A stretch of 64,000 nt of DNA from the NCBI GenBank assembly GCA_002480085.1, contig DKPJ01000001.1, positions 124,001 to 188,000 of the forward strand. Direction: 5' to 3'. Below are positions 27,354 through 36,120 of the stretch, piece by piece. This DNA is from Enterobacteriaceae bacterium UBA7338. GTDB lineage: Bacteria; Pseudomonadota; Gammaproteobacteria; Enterobacterales; Enterobacteriaceae. Position 1 is the first letter of the stretch. Each line of letters starts with the position of its first letter. Under the pieces are notes generated by a model. The model saw only the letters and a list, made by a program, of their open reading frames with translations. It did no database searches and was not told the origin of the DNA. Both the position numbers and the translations under genes were made by a program.

Positions 27354-28307
27354 ATGAAAGCAATCGCACGACTCTTACCCGGTGATGCCATCATCCGCCT
27401 GCAGTGCGTGATTATTATCGTCGTCGCCGTGGTCTTCTCGGCGCTGCTCGGCAGCCGCTTCTTCAGCGCCGCTAACTTCCAGTCCATCAGCTCCCAGCTG
27501 CCGATCCTGGGCATGCTGGCGCTGGGGATGGGCATCACCATGCTCACCGGTGGCATCAACCTGTCGATTATCGCCGGAGCCAACGCCTGCTCGCTGGTAA
27601 TGGCGGCGGTGATCGTCAGCCATCCGGACAATCCGCTGTTCCTGGCGCTGGCCCTGCTGGCCGGGGCGGCGGTCGCGGTAGCGATCGGCACGCTAAACGG
27701 GGCGCTGATCGCCTGGGTGGGGGTATCACCAATCCTCGCCACGCTAGGCACCATGACGCTGATCTCCGGTCTCAATATCCTGCTCTCTAACGGGACGGTG
27801 ATCTCCGGCTTTCCGGCGGCGATCCAGTTCCTGGGTAATGCCACCGTGGTCGGCATCCCCGTGGCGCTGCTGCTCTTCTTATTGGTGGCGGTGCTGCTGT
27901 GGGTGCTGCTGGAGCACACTACCCTTGGGCGCAGCCTCTACCTGGTTGGATCCAACGAGCAGGCTACGCGCTACAGCGGCGTGAACACCGTCCGCGTGCA
28001 GATTGCGGTATATGTCATCTCCGCCCTGCTCGGCTGGGCCGCCGCCATTTTGATGATGGCAAAATTCAACTCGGCGAAGGCGGGCTACGGCGAGTCCTAT
28101 CTTCTAGTGACCATTCTTGCGTCGGTGCTCGGCGGCATCAACCCCGACGGCGGATTTGGCCGCATCGTCGGCCTGGTGCTGGCCCTCGTCGTGCTGCAGA
28201 TGCTGGAAAGCGGCTTTAACCTGCTGGGGATCAGCAGCTATCTGACGATGGCGCTGTGGGGTGCCGTGCTGATCCTCTTTATCGCATTACAGAATCGTAA
28301 AGCCTGA
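27354..28307 (+). CDS. Sugar ABC transporter permease 2
   Basis: 317-residue second BPD_transp_2 permease: GGINLSIIAGANACSLV near residue 65 and VLGGINPDGGFGRIVGLVLALVVLQ near 260. The ATG at 27354 follows the TGA of permease 1 by one base and has AGGGAGC upstream. In-frame ATGs inside permease 1 lack support. It shares low similarity with permease 1, consistent with a heterodimeric channel. Confidence 0.92.
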   Translation: MKAIARLLPGDAIIRLQCVIIIVVAVVFSALLGSRFFSAANFQSISSQLPILGMLALGMGITMLTGGINLSIIAGANACSLVMAAVIVSHPDNPLFLALALLAGAAVAVAIGTLNGALIAWVGVSPILATLGTMTLISGLNILLSNGTVISGFPAAIQFLGNATVVGIPVALLLFLLVAVLLWVLLEHTTLGRSLYLVGSNEQATRYSGVNTVRVQIAVYVISALLGWAAAILMMAKFNSAKAGYGESYLLVTILASVLGGINPDGGFGRIVGLVLALVVLQMLESGFNLLGISSYLTMALWGAVLILFIALQNRKA

Positions 28308-28325
28308 TTTCAGGAGAGACAAATT

Positions 28326-29963
28326 ATGGCGAGTTACTTCATTGGTGTGGATGTAGGGACAGGGAGCGCCCGGGCGGGCGTGTTTGATCTTAACGGCAGA
28401 ATGGTCAGCCAGGCCAGCCGGGCCATTGAAATGTATCGTCCGCAGGCTGATTTCGTTGAGCAGTCCTCCGACAATATCTGGCAGATGGTGTGCAACGCGG
28501 TACGCGACGCGGTCAACCAGGCGGATATCAATCCCATTCAGGTGAAAGGGCTGGGTTTCGACGCGACCTGCTCGCTGGTGGTGCTGGACAAAGAGGGCAA
28601 GCCGCTGACCATCAGCCCCTCCGGGCGCAGCGAGCAGAACATTATCGTCTGGATGGATCACCGCGCCATTACCCAGGCCGATCGTATCAATGCCCTGCAC
28701 CACCGGGTGCTGGACTACGTCGGCGGGATCATCTCCCCGGAGATGCAGACTCCGAAGCTGCTGTGGCTGAAGCAGCACATGCCGAACACCTGGGCCAACG
28801 CGGGCTACTATTTTGACCTGCCGGATTTCCTCACCTGGCGCGCAACGGATGACGATACGCGTTCGCTCTGCTCCACCGTCTGCAAATGGACCTATATGGG
28901 CCATGAGGATAAGTGGGACGGGAGCTACTTCCGCCAGATTGGGCTGGAGGATCTCCTCGAGCACGACGCGGAGAAAATTGGCCGCTACGTTAAAACCATG
29001 GGCGAGCCGCTCGGTCACGGCCTGACGCAGCGCGCCGCCAGCGAGATGGGACTGATCCCTGGCACGGCGGTAAGCGTATCGATTATCGATGCCCACGCGG
29101 GCACCCTCGGCACTTTGGGAGCCAGCGGCGTCTCTGGCGAAGTGGCCGATTTCGATCGCCGCGTCGCGCTGATTGGTGGCACCTCGACGGGCCATATGGC
29201 GATCTCTCAGCAGCCGCGTTTTATCGGCGGCGTCTGGGGACCGTACTACTCGGCGGTGCTGCCGGACTACTGGCTTAACGAGGGCGGGCAGTCGGCGACC
29301 GGGGCGCTGATCGACCATATTATTCAGTCCCACCCCTGCTATGAGACCCTGCTGGCGCAGGCGAAAACCCAGGGGCAGACCATCTATGAAGTGCTTAACG
29401 CCCTGCTGCGCAAGATGGCCGGTGAGCCGGAGAATATCGCTTTTCTGACCCGCGATATCCACATCCTGCCCTACTTCCACGGCAACCGCTCACCGCGGGC
29501 CAATCCGACGTTAACCGGCGTGATTAGCGGCCTGAAGCTCTCCCGCACGCCGGAGGATATGGCTCTGCAATATCTGGCGACCATCCAGGCGATAGCCCTC
29601 GGTACCCGGCATATTATTGAGACCATGAACCAAACTGGCTACACCATCGATACCATTATGGCCAGCGGCGGCGGCACCAAGAACCCGATCTTTGTGCAGG
29701 AGCACGCTAACGCCACCGGCTGCGCCATGCTGCTGCCGGAGGAGAGCGAAGCGATGCTGCTCGGCGGCGCGATGATGGGCACGCTTGCGGCGGGCGTTTT
29801 TGAGACCTTCCCGGAGGCGATGTCGGCAATGAGCCGGATCGGTAAGACCGTGACGCCGCAGACCAATAAGATCAAGCAGTACTATGACCGCAAGTACAAG
29901 GTGTTCCACGCGATGTATGAGGATCACATGAAGTACCGTCAGCTGATGCAGGAGGGCGCATGA
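28326..29963 (+). CDS. FGGY-family carbohydrate kinase, D-ribulokinase-like
   Basis: 545-residue ATP-dependent sugar kinase of the FGGY fold. The N-terminal phosphate loop GVDVGTGSARAGVFD (about 7-21) and the core motifs WMDHRA, VGGIISPEMQTPKLLWLK and SIIDAHAGTLG resemble the pentulose kinase subfamily. That group includes human FGGY and yeast Ydr109c, reported to phosphorylate D-ribulose. It is longer than L-ribulokinase-unrelated xylulokinases of about 485 residues. It would phosphorylate the sugar brought in by the ABC transporter. The C-terminal ATP-site motif SGGGTKNPIFVQ is intact. It overlaps the SIS gene by four bases (ATGA). Confidence 0.87.
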   Translation: MASYFIGVDVGTGSARAGVFDLNGRMVSQASRAIEMYRPQADFVEQSSDNIWQMVCNAVRDAVNQADINPIQVKGLGFDATCSLVVLDKEGKPLTISPSGRSEQNIIVWMDHRAITQADRINALHHRVLDYVGGIISPEMQTPKLLWLKQHMPNTWANAGYYFDLPDFLTWRATDDDTRSLCSTVCKWTYMGHEDKWDGSYFRQIGLEDLLEHDAEKIGRYVKTMGEPLGHGLTQRAASEMGLIPGTAVSVSIIDAHAGTLGTLGASGVSGEVADFDRRVALIGGTSTGHMAISQQPRFIGGVWGPYYSAVLPDYWLNEGGQSATGALIDHIIQSHPCYETLLAQAKTQGQTIYEVLNALLRKMAGEPENIAFLTRDIHILPYFHGNRSPRANPTLTGVISGLKLSRTPEDMALQYLATIQAIALGTRHIIETMNQTGYTIDTIMASGGGTKNPIFVQEHANATGCAMLLPEESEAMLLGGAMMGTLAAGVFETFPEAMSAMSRIGKTVTPQTNKIKQYYDRKYKVFHAMYEDHMKYRQLMQEGA

Positions 29964-30559
29964 GTCAATCGTGGCAGCAGGCTACCGCCGCCTGGGGTAT
30001 CTATAGCGAGGCGCTGGCCGGGCTTGGTCAGCATCTTAGCGAGCCGCAGTGGGAGGCGCTGCTGGCCGAGCTGCGCGGCTGCAAAGGCAAGATTGTGGTC
30101 ACCGGCGTAGGCACCTCCGGCATCGCGGCGCGTAAAATTGCCCACATGCTGGCCTGCGTGGAGCGCCCGGCGATCTACCTGAACGCCACCGACGCGGCGC
30201 ACGGCGATCTGGGCTTTTTACGCGCCGACGATCTGATGATCATGCTGTCGCGAGGCGGTAACTCCGACGAGCTGACGCGACTGCTGCCTGGGCTTGCGGC
30301 CCGCAGCGTGCCGCTGGTCAGCGTGACCGAGAATGCCGATTCAGCGATTGCCCGCGCCTCCCGGCTGGTGATTTCCACCGGCGTGCAGCGCGAGATCGAT
30401 CCGCTGAATATGCTGGCAACCACTTCAATCGTGCTGGCGCTGGCGATTTTTGATGCCGCCTGTGCCTGCCTGATGAGCGAGAGTGGGTACTCAAAAGAGA
30501 GTCTGCTGGCGGTGCACCCCGGCGGCGACGTGGGCGTTACGCTGCGCAGCGAGCGGTAA
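29960..30559 (+). CDS. SIS-domain sugar-phosphate isomerase-like protein
   Basis: 199-residue single SIS domain. Pipelines may label it 6-phospho-3-hexuloisomerase, but the motifs DAAHGDLGF (78-86) and the C-terminal HPGGDVG resemble arabinose-5-phosphate isomerase (KdsD/GutQ). Unlike those, it has no CBS domains. The KdsD Lys in GxGKSG is Thr52 here (GVGTSG), and the Glu in SGES is Asn101 (RGGNSDE), while His81 and the C-terminal His remain. It may therefore act on another sugar phosphate or have a binding role. It is coupled by ATGA to the kinase, so it probably handles the kinase product. No hexulose-phosphate synthase gene is present. Confidence 0.78.
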   Translation: MSQSWQQATAAWGIYSEALAGLGQHLSEPQWEALLAELRGCKGKIVVTGVGTSGIAARKIAHMLACVERPAIYLNATDAAHGDLGFLRADDLMIMLSRGGNSDELTRLLPGLAARSVPLVSVTENADSAIARASRLVISTGVQREIDPLNMLATTSIVLALAIFDAACACLMSESGYSKESLLAVHPGGDVGVTLRSER

Positions 30560-30592
30560 TATATCTACAGACCAGTACTGTTGCAGGGTTTT

Positions 30593-30623
30593 GTAGGCTG
30601 GGCAAGCGAAGCGCCGCCCGGCG
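30593..30623. repeat. REP element downstream of the sugar operon
   Basis: GTAGGCTGGGCAAGCGAAGC followed by GCCGCCCGGCG is a single REP unit 33 bp after the SIS gene stop. It probably marks the end of the operon mRNA. Confidence 0.7.
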
Positions 30624-30646
30624 TTTAGGCTGGTACGTTTTGGTCG

Positions 30647-30666
30647 AAAAAAGGCCGCATCAGCGG
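30647..30666. repeat. Left copy of 20-bp direct repeat (partial glyA terminator)
   Basis: AAAAAAGGCCGCATCAGCGG is identical to 32837-32856, which is the left arm, loop and start of the right arm of the glyA terminator. Here the rest of the right arm is missing (TAGTGCC follows), so this copy cannot form the full hairpin. The two copies bracket the effector/immunity cassette. Confidence 0.85.
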
Positions 30667-30684
30667 TAGTGCCAATCGGTTACG

Positions 30685-30717
30685 ATCCGGAAATGCTCAC
30701 CCGTTTCCGGATTTTTT
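30685..30717 (+). terminator. Intrinsic terminator upstream of the PAAR cassette
   Basis: ATCCGGAAA (30685-30693) pairs with TTTCCGGAT (30704-30712) and a run of six T follows (30712-30717). It would stop transcription arriving from the sugar operon. Between it and the small ORF at 30893 lies about 175 bp of A/T-rich sequence in which the cassette promoter should lie. Confidence 0.8.
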
Positions 30718-30892
30718 ATGCCTGCTATTCAGGCGGCTTTCTCTTTTCTGGTTACAGCGCGTAATTTAATGTAAGTAACTTAATAATCATAGCGTTAATG
30801 CGGTTTGCAGGGGCGCTCCCTTTTTTGAATACCATCACCTGTCGGCGTTATTATTACCCTGCTATTTATCCATATAAAAAAAGGGGTTTTAC

Positions 30893-30994
30893 ATGACGAA
30901 GCAGTATACCAATGCGCTTACTTCTGAGCTGCTGGCTCAACTCAATAAGCCCTCTCATACACCTGAGCATGAGGGGCAAAATAATGGCAACTAA
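30893..30994 (+). CDS. 33-residue small ORF ahead of the PAAR gene
   Basis: ATG at 30893 has a strong ribosome site (AAAGGGG) eight bases upstream. The frame encodes a hydrophilic 33-residue peptide (MTKQYTNALTSELLAQLNKP then SHTPEHEGQNNGN). Its 3' end overlaps the PAAR gene start (30984) by 11 bases. I do not recognise it. It could be a leader peptide coupling translation, a small partner, or the remnant of a longer gene. Confidence 0.45.
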   Translation: MTKQYTNALTSELLAQLNKPSHTPEHEGQNNGN

Positions 30995-32432
30995 TCGTGC
31001 GGTATGGAATGGCATACCACAAGGACTTGATGGCGACCGTACGACAACAGGTTCCTATGCGATAAGATCTTTACCAAATTTCAGCACTGAAGGGATAGGC
31101 ATACTTCGTCACGGGGATAAAACAACCCCCTGCCCGGCATGCGGACAAACAGGTGAGCTTGTAGGAAACATTCCACACGTAAAGTCCCATGGAAGATGTG
31201 CTGCAGGAAATAACGCTGTAGTTATCTGTGGCTGTCCCCCTGGTTCAAATCGGCTAATATCCCCTGCCGGGCCTGTGGGCAGGAGCAGGCCACAAAGCAT
31301 CAGAATTGTGAGTCAACCCCAGCCAATTCAGTATGAGCAGACAGCTAAAATCCCTCCTCATATAACTCCTTCACCAAAACCTGTTACAGCACTGCCTGAA
31401 AAGCCCCATATTCCCGTTGATGCGGGTTACTGTATTCTTCCCTATGGCGCAACGGCTAAAGGCTATGAGTCATGGTTATTCAATGACGAACCCGTACCCG
31501 GTACAAAAGTCCTCTATCATTCGCTGAATGGTTCAGAGGAATTTAAAGCAGGCTCACTTCTGTTAATTGTCGATCCTGAAAAACAGGATGATCGGCAGAT
31601 AGCTCATATGAAAGCCGCCAAAGCACGGGTTGATGCGGCACTGGCCCCACTCAGCCACCAGCAGGCCAGGTTTCTGCACAAATACCGTGATGTACTGGCA
31701 ATGGCTGCCGCAGCCCTTGATGCATCGGGAACCGAAAGGGATGCCGCAGGGAGTATTGCAGAAGCGGCAAAAGGTTATTTTGAGCGCATAGAGCAATTGC
31801 TGATAAAAATTCAGACAACCTATCAAAACGCCTATATCACCCAGGGTGCGCTTATAGGTGAGGAGTTTTATGTCCAGCGCCGTCAGCTGCTGGCTCAACT
31901 CGACAGCGTATTAAAAGCATTCATGAGTAAACGCTTCATGTTTAATCAATATGAAAGCCTGAAAACATCATTAGGCCTTTCCACTCACGCCATTACACAC
32001 CAGTGGAATGAAACCGGTGTGGGTGATATTGAGAACTACGCCACGCACATTGAAAAGGCCGTCAAAATTGTTAAGGCGATGGAAGTTTTCGGCAGAGTCG
32101 GGATCGGTCTAAATGCCCTTAATGCCGCCGGAAAAATCTATGATGCCTGCACGACCGGCCGAGAATGCGAGAAAACCACATTCACCTCAATGGGGGAGTT
32201 TGCTGGAGGGTTAGGAGGCGGCATAGTTGCCACTAAAATTTTAACATCGGAGATAGCGGATGCCGGATGTGCGGTCGTTTTAGGAGCATTAAGTATTGAG
32301 GCTGGGGGAATTCTAGCTCTCACGTGCTCCCTGGCGGTTACAGGAACTGCAGCATATAAAGGTGATAAGCTATTTGGAGCAATCGGTGAATGGACTGGTG
32401 AAAAAATTAGTGAGCAAATAATAAATGAATAA
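30984..32432 (+). CDS. PAAR-domain protein, probable type VI secretion effector
   Basis: 482 residues. The N-terminal PAAR domain (about 1-95) has HGDKTTPCPACGQTGELV and a Cys/His-rich end (SHGRCAAGNNAVVICGCPPG), the spike tip that docks on VgrG. A Pro-rich linker (about 105-145) follows, then a short segment (KVLYHSLNGSEEFKAGSLLLIV) that may be LysM-like. A long helical region comes next, and a Gly/Ala-rich hydrophobic C-terminus (about 400-482). That tail suggests a membrane-acting, colicin-like toxin. I recognise no nuclease or hydrolase motif. ATG 30984 is preceded by GAGGGG. It overlaps the downstream membrane-protein gene by eight bases. No vgrG or other T6SS gene is in the window. A/T-rich composition suggests transfer. 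Confidence 0.72.
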   Translation: MATNRAVWNGIPQGLDGDRTTTGSYAIRSLPNFSTEGIGILRHGDKTTPCPACGQTGELVGNIPHVKSHGRCAAGNNAVVICGCPPGSNRLISPAGPVGRSRPQSIRIVSQPQPIQYEQTAKIPPHITPSPKPVTALPEKPHIPVDAGYCILPYGATAKGYESWLFNDEPVPGTKVLYHSLNGSEEFKAGSLLLIVDPEKQDDRQIAHMKAAKARVDAALAPLSHQQARFLHKYRDVLAMAAAALDASGTERDAAGSIAEAAKGYFERIEQLLIKIQTTYQNAYITQGALIGEEFYVQRRQLLAQLDSVLKAFMSKRFMFNQYESLKTSLGLSTHAITHQWNETGVGDIENYATHIEKAVKIVKAMEVFGRVGIGLNALNAAGKIYDACTTGRECEKTTFTSMGEFAGGLGGGIVATKILTSEIADAGCAVVLGALSIEAGGILALTCSLAVTGTAAYKGDKLFGAIGEWTGEKISEQIINE

Positions 32433-32817
32433 CTTACGCGATGTATTGGCATTAATCTTAGGGTCAATTTTTCTGACCTGCTGTTTTCTAACAATTTTAA
32501 TGGCAATATTTAGCAAAAGTAGGTTCAATGAAGTTTGCGATTTATATGAGCGTAAGTTTGGAGAACTACCATTAGCTGTTTCTATCCTGAAAGAGTGTAG
32601 TCCGTTTGGCTTCGCTGCTGGTTACGCAGTAAAAAACAGTTTTATTTTACGCCCATTGATATTTGGAAAAAAATCCATTCACAGCAAAGTAGATGACGTT
32701 TTATTTATGAAACAACTGCCACCACGACTTAAATATTGGTTTATTATCGATTTCTATATTTCTTTAATAGCGTTTATTTCTATGATCGCGTGTGGTGTTA
32801 TTAAAGGAAGCTTTTAA
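32425..32817 (+). CDS. Small membrane protein, probable immunity protein for the PAAR effector
   Basis: 130 residues with one hydrophobic segment near the N-terminus (VLALILGSIFLTCCFLTILMA, about 7-27) and a second near the C-terminus (FIIDFYISLIAFISMIAC, about 108-125), leaving a roughly 80-residue hydrophilic middle. It overlaps the effector gene by eight bases and is strikingly A/T-rich. Small inner-membrane proteins encoded directly behind pore-forming toxins are usually their immunity proteins, as for colicins. This supports a pore-forming effector. I do not recognise the family by sequence; function is from position and topology. Confidence 0.6.
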   Translation: MNNLRDVLALILGSIFLTCCFLTILMAIFSKSRFNEVCDLYERKFGELPLAVSILKECSPFGFAAGYAVKNSFILRPLIFGKKSIHSKVDDVLFMKQLPPRLKYWFIIDFYISLIAFISMIACGVIKGSF

Positions 32818-32836
32818 TATCGCTTTAAACTTCAAT

Positions 32837-32864
32837 AAAAAAGGCCGCATCAGCGGCCTTTTTT
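32837..32864. terminator. Bidirectional glyA terminator and right copy of the direct repeat
   Basis: AAAAAAGGCCGC, loop ATCA, GCGGCCTTTTTT is a perfect stem with A- and T-runs, so it can work on both strands: for glyA (minus) and for the immunity gene (plus). Bases 32837-32856 are identical to 30647-30666. Confidence 0.93.
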
Positions 32865-32879
32865 CACATCCAGGAAGGA

Positions 32880-34133
32880 TTATGCGTAAACCGGGAAGCG
32901 GGCGCAGATAGCCAGCACTTTCTGTTTAGTGCTTTCAATGACCGCTTCATCGTTGATGTTGTCCAGAATGTCACACATCCAGCCAGCCAGCTCTTTCACT
33001 TCCGCTTCTTTAAAGCCGCGGCGAGTCACAGCCGGAGAACCGATACGGATACCGGAAGTCACAAACGGACTCTTCGGATCGTTCGGCACGCTGTTTTTGT
33101 TGACGGTGATGTTGGCGCGGCCCAGGGCAGCGTCAGCTTCTTTACCGGTCAGGTTCTTATCAACCAGATCCAGCAGGAACAGGTGGTTCTCGGTACCGCC
33201 AGAGACCACTTTGTAGCCACGGTTCAGGAACACCTCCACCATTGCTTTGGCGTTTTTGGCAACCTGCTGCTGGTAAACCTTGAACTCTGGCTCCATCGCC
33301 TCTTTCAGCGCAACCGCTTTTGCCGCGATAACGTGCATCAGCGGACCGCCCTGCGCGCTTGGGAACACAGCGGAGTTCAGCTTCTTGTACAGCTCTTCAT
33401 CACCGCCTTTGGCAAGGATCAGGCCGCCACGCGGGCCCGCCAGGGTTTTATGGGTGGTGGTGGTGACAACGTGCGCGTGCGGAACCGGGTTCGGGTAGAC
33501 GTCTGCGGCAATCAGACCCGCAACGTGTGCCATATCAACGAACAGGTAAGCACCGATGCTGTCTGCGATTTCACGCATTTTTGCCCAGTCAACGATACCG
33601 GAATAAGCAGAGAAACCACCGATGATCATCTTCGGCTTGTGCTCTTTAGCCTGCTTCGCCATGTCTTCGTAATCAATTTTACCGGACTCATCGATACCGT
33701 AAGGGATGATGTTGTACAGTTTGCCGGAGAAGTTAACCGGGGAGCCGTGAGTCAGGTGACCGCCCTGCGCCAGGTTCATACCCAGAACGGTATCGCCCGG
33801 TTGCAGCAGCGCGGTGTAGACCGCGAAGTTAGCCTGGGAGCCAGAGTGCGGCTGCACGTTCGCGTAGTCTGCGCCGAACAGCGCTTTTGCACGGTCGATA
33901 GCCAGCTGCTCAACCACGTCAACGTATTCACAGCCACCGTAGTAACGCTTGCCCGGATAGCCTTCGGCATATTTGTTGGTCAGCTGAGAACCCTGAGCCT
34001 GCATAACGCGCGGGCTGGTGTAGTTTTCGGAGGCGATCAGCTCAATGTGCTCTTCCTGACGTACTTTCTCTTGTTCCATCGCCTGCCACAGTTCGGCATC
34101 ATAATCGGCAATGTTCATTTCACGCTTTAACAT
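32880..34133 (-). CDS. glyA: Serine hydroxymethyltransferase
   Basis: 417-residue PLP enzyme that interconverts serine plus tetrahydrofolate with glycine plus 5,10-methylene-tetrahydrofolate, the main source of one-carbon units. The PLP lysine lies in [16 protein letters not shown]. The start [12 protein letters not shown] matches E. coli exactly in position, so the two extra in-frame codons upstream are not used. A bidirectional terminator lies 16 bp past the stop. A PurR-like box lies upstream. Confidence 0.98.
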   Translation of the reverse strand: MLKREMNIADYDAELWQAMEQEKVRQEEHIELIASENYTSPRVMQAQGSQLTNKYAEGYPGKRYYGGCEYVDVVEQLAIDRAKALFGADYANVQPHSGSQANFAVYTALLQPGDTVLGMNLAQGGHLTHGSPVNFSGKLYNIIPYGIDESGKIDYEDMAKQAKEHKPKMIIGGFSAYSGIVDWAKMREIADSIGAYLFVDMAHVAGLIAADVYPNPVPHAHVVTTTTHKTLAGPRGGLILAKGGDEELYKKLNSAVFPSAQGGPLMHVIAAKAVALKEAMEPEFKVYQQQVAKNAKAMVEVFLNRGYKVVSGGTENHLFLLDLVDKNLTGKEADAALGRANITVNKNSVPNDPKSPFVTSGIRIGSPAVTRRGFKEAEVKELAGWMCDILDNINDEAVIESTKQKVLAICARFPVYA

Positions 34134-34191
34134 CCGCATCTCCTGACTCAGCTAACGGTAATTTTCAATGGCCCTCGGGGCAACGGCGACC

Positions 34192-34254
34192 AGTATAACC
34201 GATCCATTTTCTGATAACAGGTCTTGACATGCGTTTTTACGCAAACGATTGGCT
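34192..34254 (-). promoter_or_regulatory. glyA promoter with PurR-like box
   Basis: On the minus strand a -10 TATACT is read at 34197-34192. Further upstream, ACGCAAACGATTGGCT on the plus strand (34239-34254) fits most of the PurR consensus ACGCAAACGTTTTC. PurR is known to repress glyA in E. coli. I did not find a clear MetR site. The -35 box is weak. Confidence 0.55.
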
Positions 34255-34396
34255 CCGCGTGGCGCAAGGGTTTGCTGTGCAAGAACCCGCATCCAGAATC
34301 ACGATTTCTTTTCAGGTTTATCGTGCAAATTTTTCATGACATTTCAACGCAGCGGAAATACGCTATTAACCATTTACAAAACAGGGGAACTTTTAT

Positions 34397-34419
34397 AAGA
34401 TGCATTTAAAATACATCTT
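34397..34419. promoter_or_regulatory. NsrR operator at the hmp promoter
   Basis: A 23-bp near-palindrome with half-sites AAGATGCATTT and AATACATCTT lies 27 bp before the hmp start. It matches the NsrR consensus (AAGATG, C/T, ATTT and its inverse). The TATAAG-like -10 lies beside it. NsrR represses hmp until nitric oxide destroys its Fe-S cluster, so this site predicts NO-inducible expression. Confidence 0.88.
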
Positions 34420-34446
34420 ATAAAGATCGTTAATAAGGAAAAGGCA

Positions 34447-35637
34447 ATGCTCGACGCTCAAACCATCGCAACCGTAAAATCTACCATCCCTCTGCTTGTC
34501 GAAACCGGCCCAAAACTGACGGCGCATTTTTATGACCGCATGTTTAAGCATAACCCGGAGCTGAAAGAGATTTTCAACATGAGTAACCAGCGCAACGGCG
34601 ACCAGCGTGAAGCGCTGTTTAACGCCATTGCCGCCTATGCCAGCAACCTTGAAAATCTCCCGGCGCTGCTGCCTGCGGTAGAGAAGATCGCCCAGAAGCA
34701 CACCAGCTTCCAGATCAAACCTGACCAGTACAACATTGTTGGGGAACATCTGCTGGCGACCCTCGACGAGCTTTACAGCCCGGGCCAGGAGGTGCTGGAG
34801 GCGTGGGGCAAAGCGTACGGCGTGCTGGCGGGGGTGTTTATCAACCGCGAAGCCGAGCTGTATGAAGCCCACGCTACGCAGCCTGGCGGCTGGGAAGGCA
34901 CCCGCGCCTTCCGCATTACGGCAAAAACGCCGCGCAGCGCGCTGATTACCAGCATTGAATTTGAACCGGTAGACGGCCAGCCGGTAGCCGAGTACCGTCC
35001 GGGCCAGTATCTCGCCGTCTGGCTGAAGCCGGAAGGTTTTCCGCACCAGGAGATCCGCCAGTACTCTTTGACCCGCAAAGCCGATGGTAAAAGGTACCGG
35101 ATCGCCGTGAAGCGTGAGCAAGGTGGCCAGGTCTCTAACTGGCTGCATGACGAAGCCCGCGTGGGTGATGTGGTACAACTGGCTTCCCCGGCGGGCGATT
35201 TCTTCCTCGACGTCGCCCCGCAAGCTCCAGTGACGCTGATCTCCGCTGGCGTAGGCCAGACGCCAATGCTGGCAATGCTGGACACCCTCGCCAGCGCGCA
35301 GCATGCGGGTCAGGTGAACTGGTTCCACGCGGCAGAGAGCGGCGAGGTGCACGCCTTTGAGGATGAAGTTGCCGCCCTGGGCAGCACGCTGCCGCACTTC
35401 CAGGCACACACCTGGTATCGTATTCCGACTGAGGAAGATCGTAGCGCGGCACGCTTCAATAGCGAAGGGCTGATGGATTTAGGCAAGCTGGAGGGGGCGT
35501 TTAGTGACCCGACGATGCAGTGCTATCTCTGCGGCCCGGTCGCCTTTATGCAGTTCGCGGCGAAGCAGCTGATCGCCCTTGGGGTTGATGCCGATCGCAT
35601 CCACTATGAGTGCTTCGGTCCGCACAAGGTCTTATAA
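34447..35637 (+). CDS. hmp: Flavohemoprotein, nitric oxide dioxygenase
   Basis: 396-residue NO-detoxifying enzyme that converts NO and O2 to nitrate with NAD(P)H. The globin domain (1-138) has Tyr29 at B10 and the proximal haem His85 (AQKHTSF). The FAD-binding domain follows with RQYSLT, then the NAD domain with [11 protein letters not shown] and the C-terminal [12 protein letters not shown]. Divergent from glyA with an NsrR operator between. A hairpin follows the gene. Confidence 0.97.
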   Translation: MLDAQTIATVKSTIPLLVETGPKLTAHFYDRMFKHNPELKEIFNMSNQRNGDQREALFNAIAAYASNLENLPALLPAVEKIAQKHTSFQIKPDQYNIVGEHLLATLDELYSPGQEVLEAWGKAYGVLAGVFINREAELYEAHATQPGGWEGTRAFRITAKTPRSALITSIEFEPVDGQPVAEYRPGQYLAVWLKPEGFPHQEIRQYSLTRKADGKRYRIAVKREQGGQVSNWLHDEARVGDVVQLASPAGDFFLDVAPQAPVTLISAGVGQTPMLAMLDTLASAQHAGQVNWFHAAESGEVHAFEDEVAALGSTLPHFQAHTWYRIPTEEDRSAARFNSEGLMDLGKLEGAFSDPTMQCYLCGPVAFMQFAAKQLIALGVDADRIHYECFGPHKVL

Positions 35638-35644
35638 GATCTCG

Positions 35645-35678
35645 CTTACCCCGGCCCGCACAAGGGGGCTGGGGTAAG
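35645..35678 (+). terminator. Hairpin downstream of hmp
   Basis: CTTACCCC (35645-35652) pairs with GGGGTAAG (35671-35678), and the inner GGCCC/GGGGCT extends the stem with mismatches. It sits between convergent hmp and glnB. No strong U-tract follows. Confidence 0.55.
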
Positions 35679-35701
35679 CCTGGGGACAATCATGCGGGCT
35701 A

Positions 35702-36049
<348 letters not shown>

Positions 36050-36120
36050 CTAATTCTTTTGCCTGTCAGCAGCGTCGTAATCGATTGCTCACACTACCAT
36101 ATTTCGCGTGCGTGTGCGGC

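Noticed and set aside
10284..30623. Palindromic repeats as a possible CRISPR array
   Set aside because: They are isolated REP/BIME units in separate intergenic gaps, without regular spacing, spacers or cas genes.
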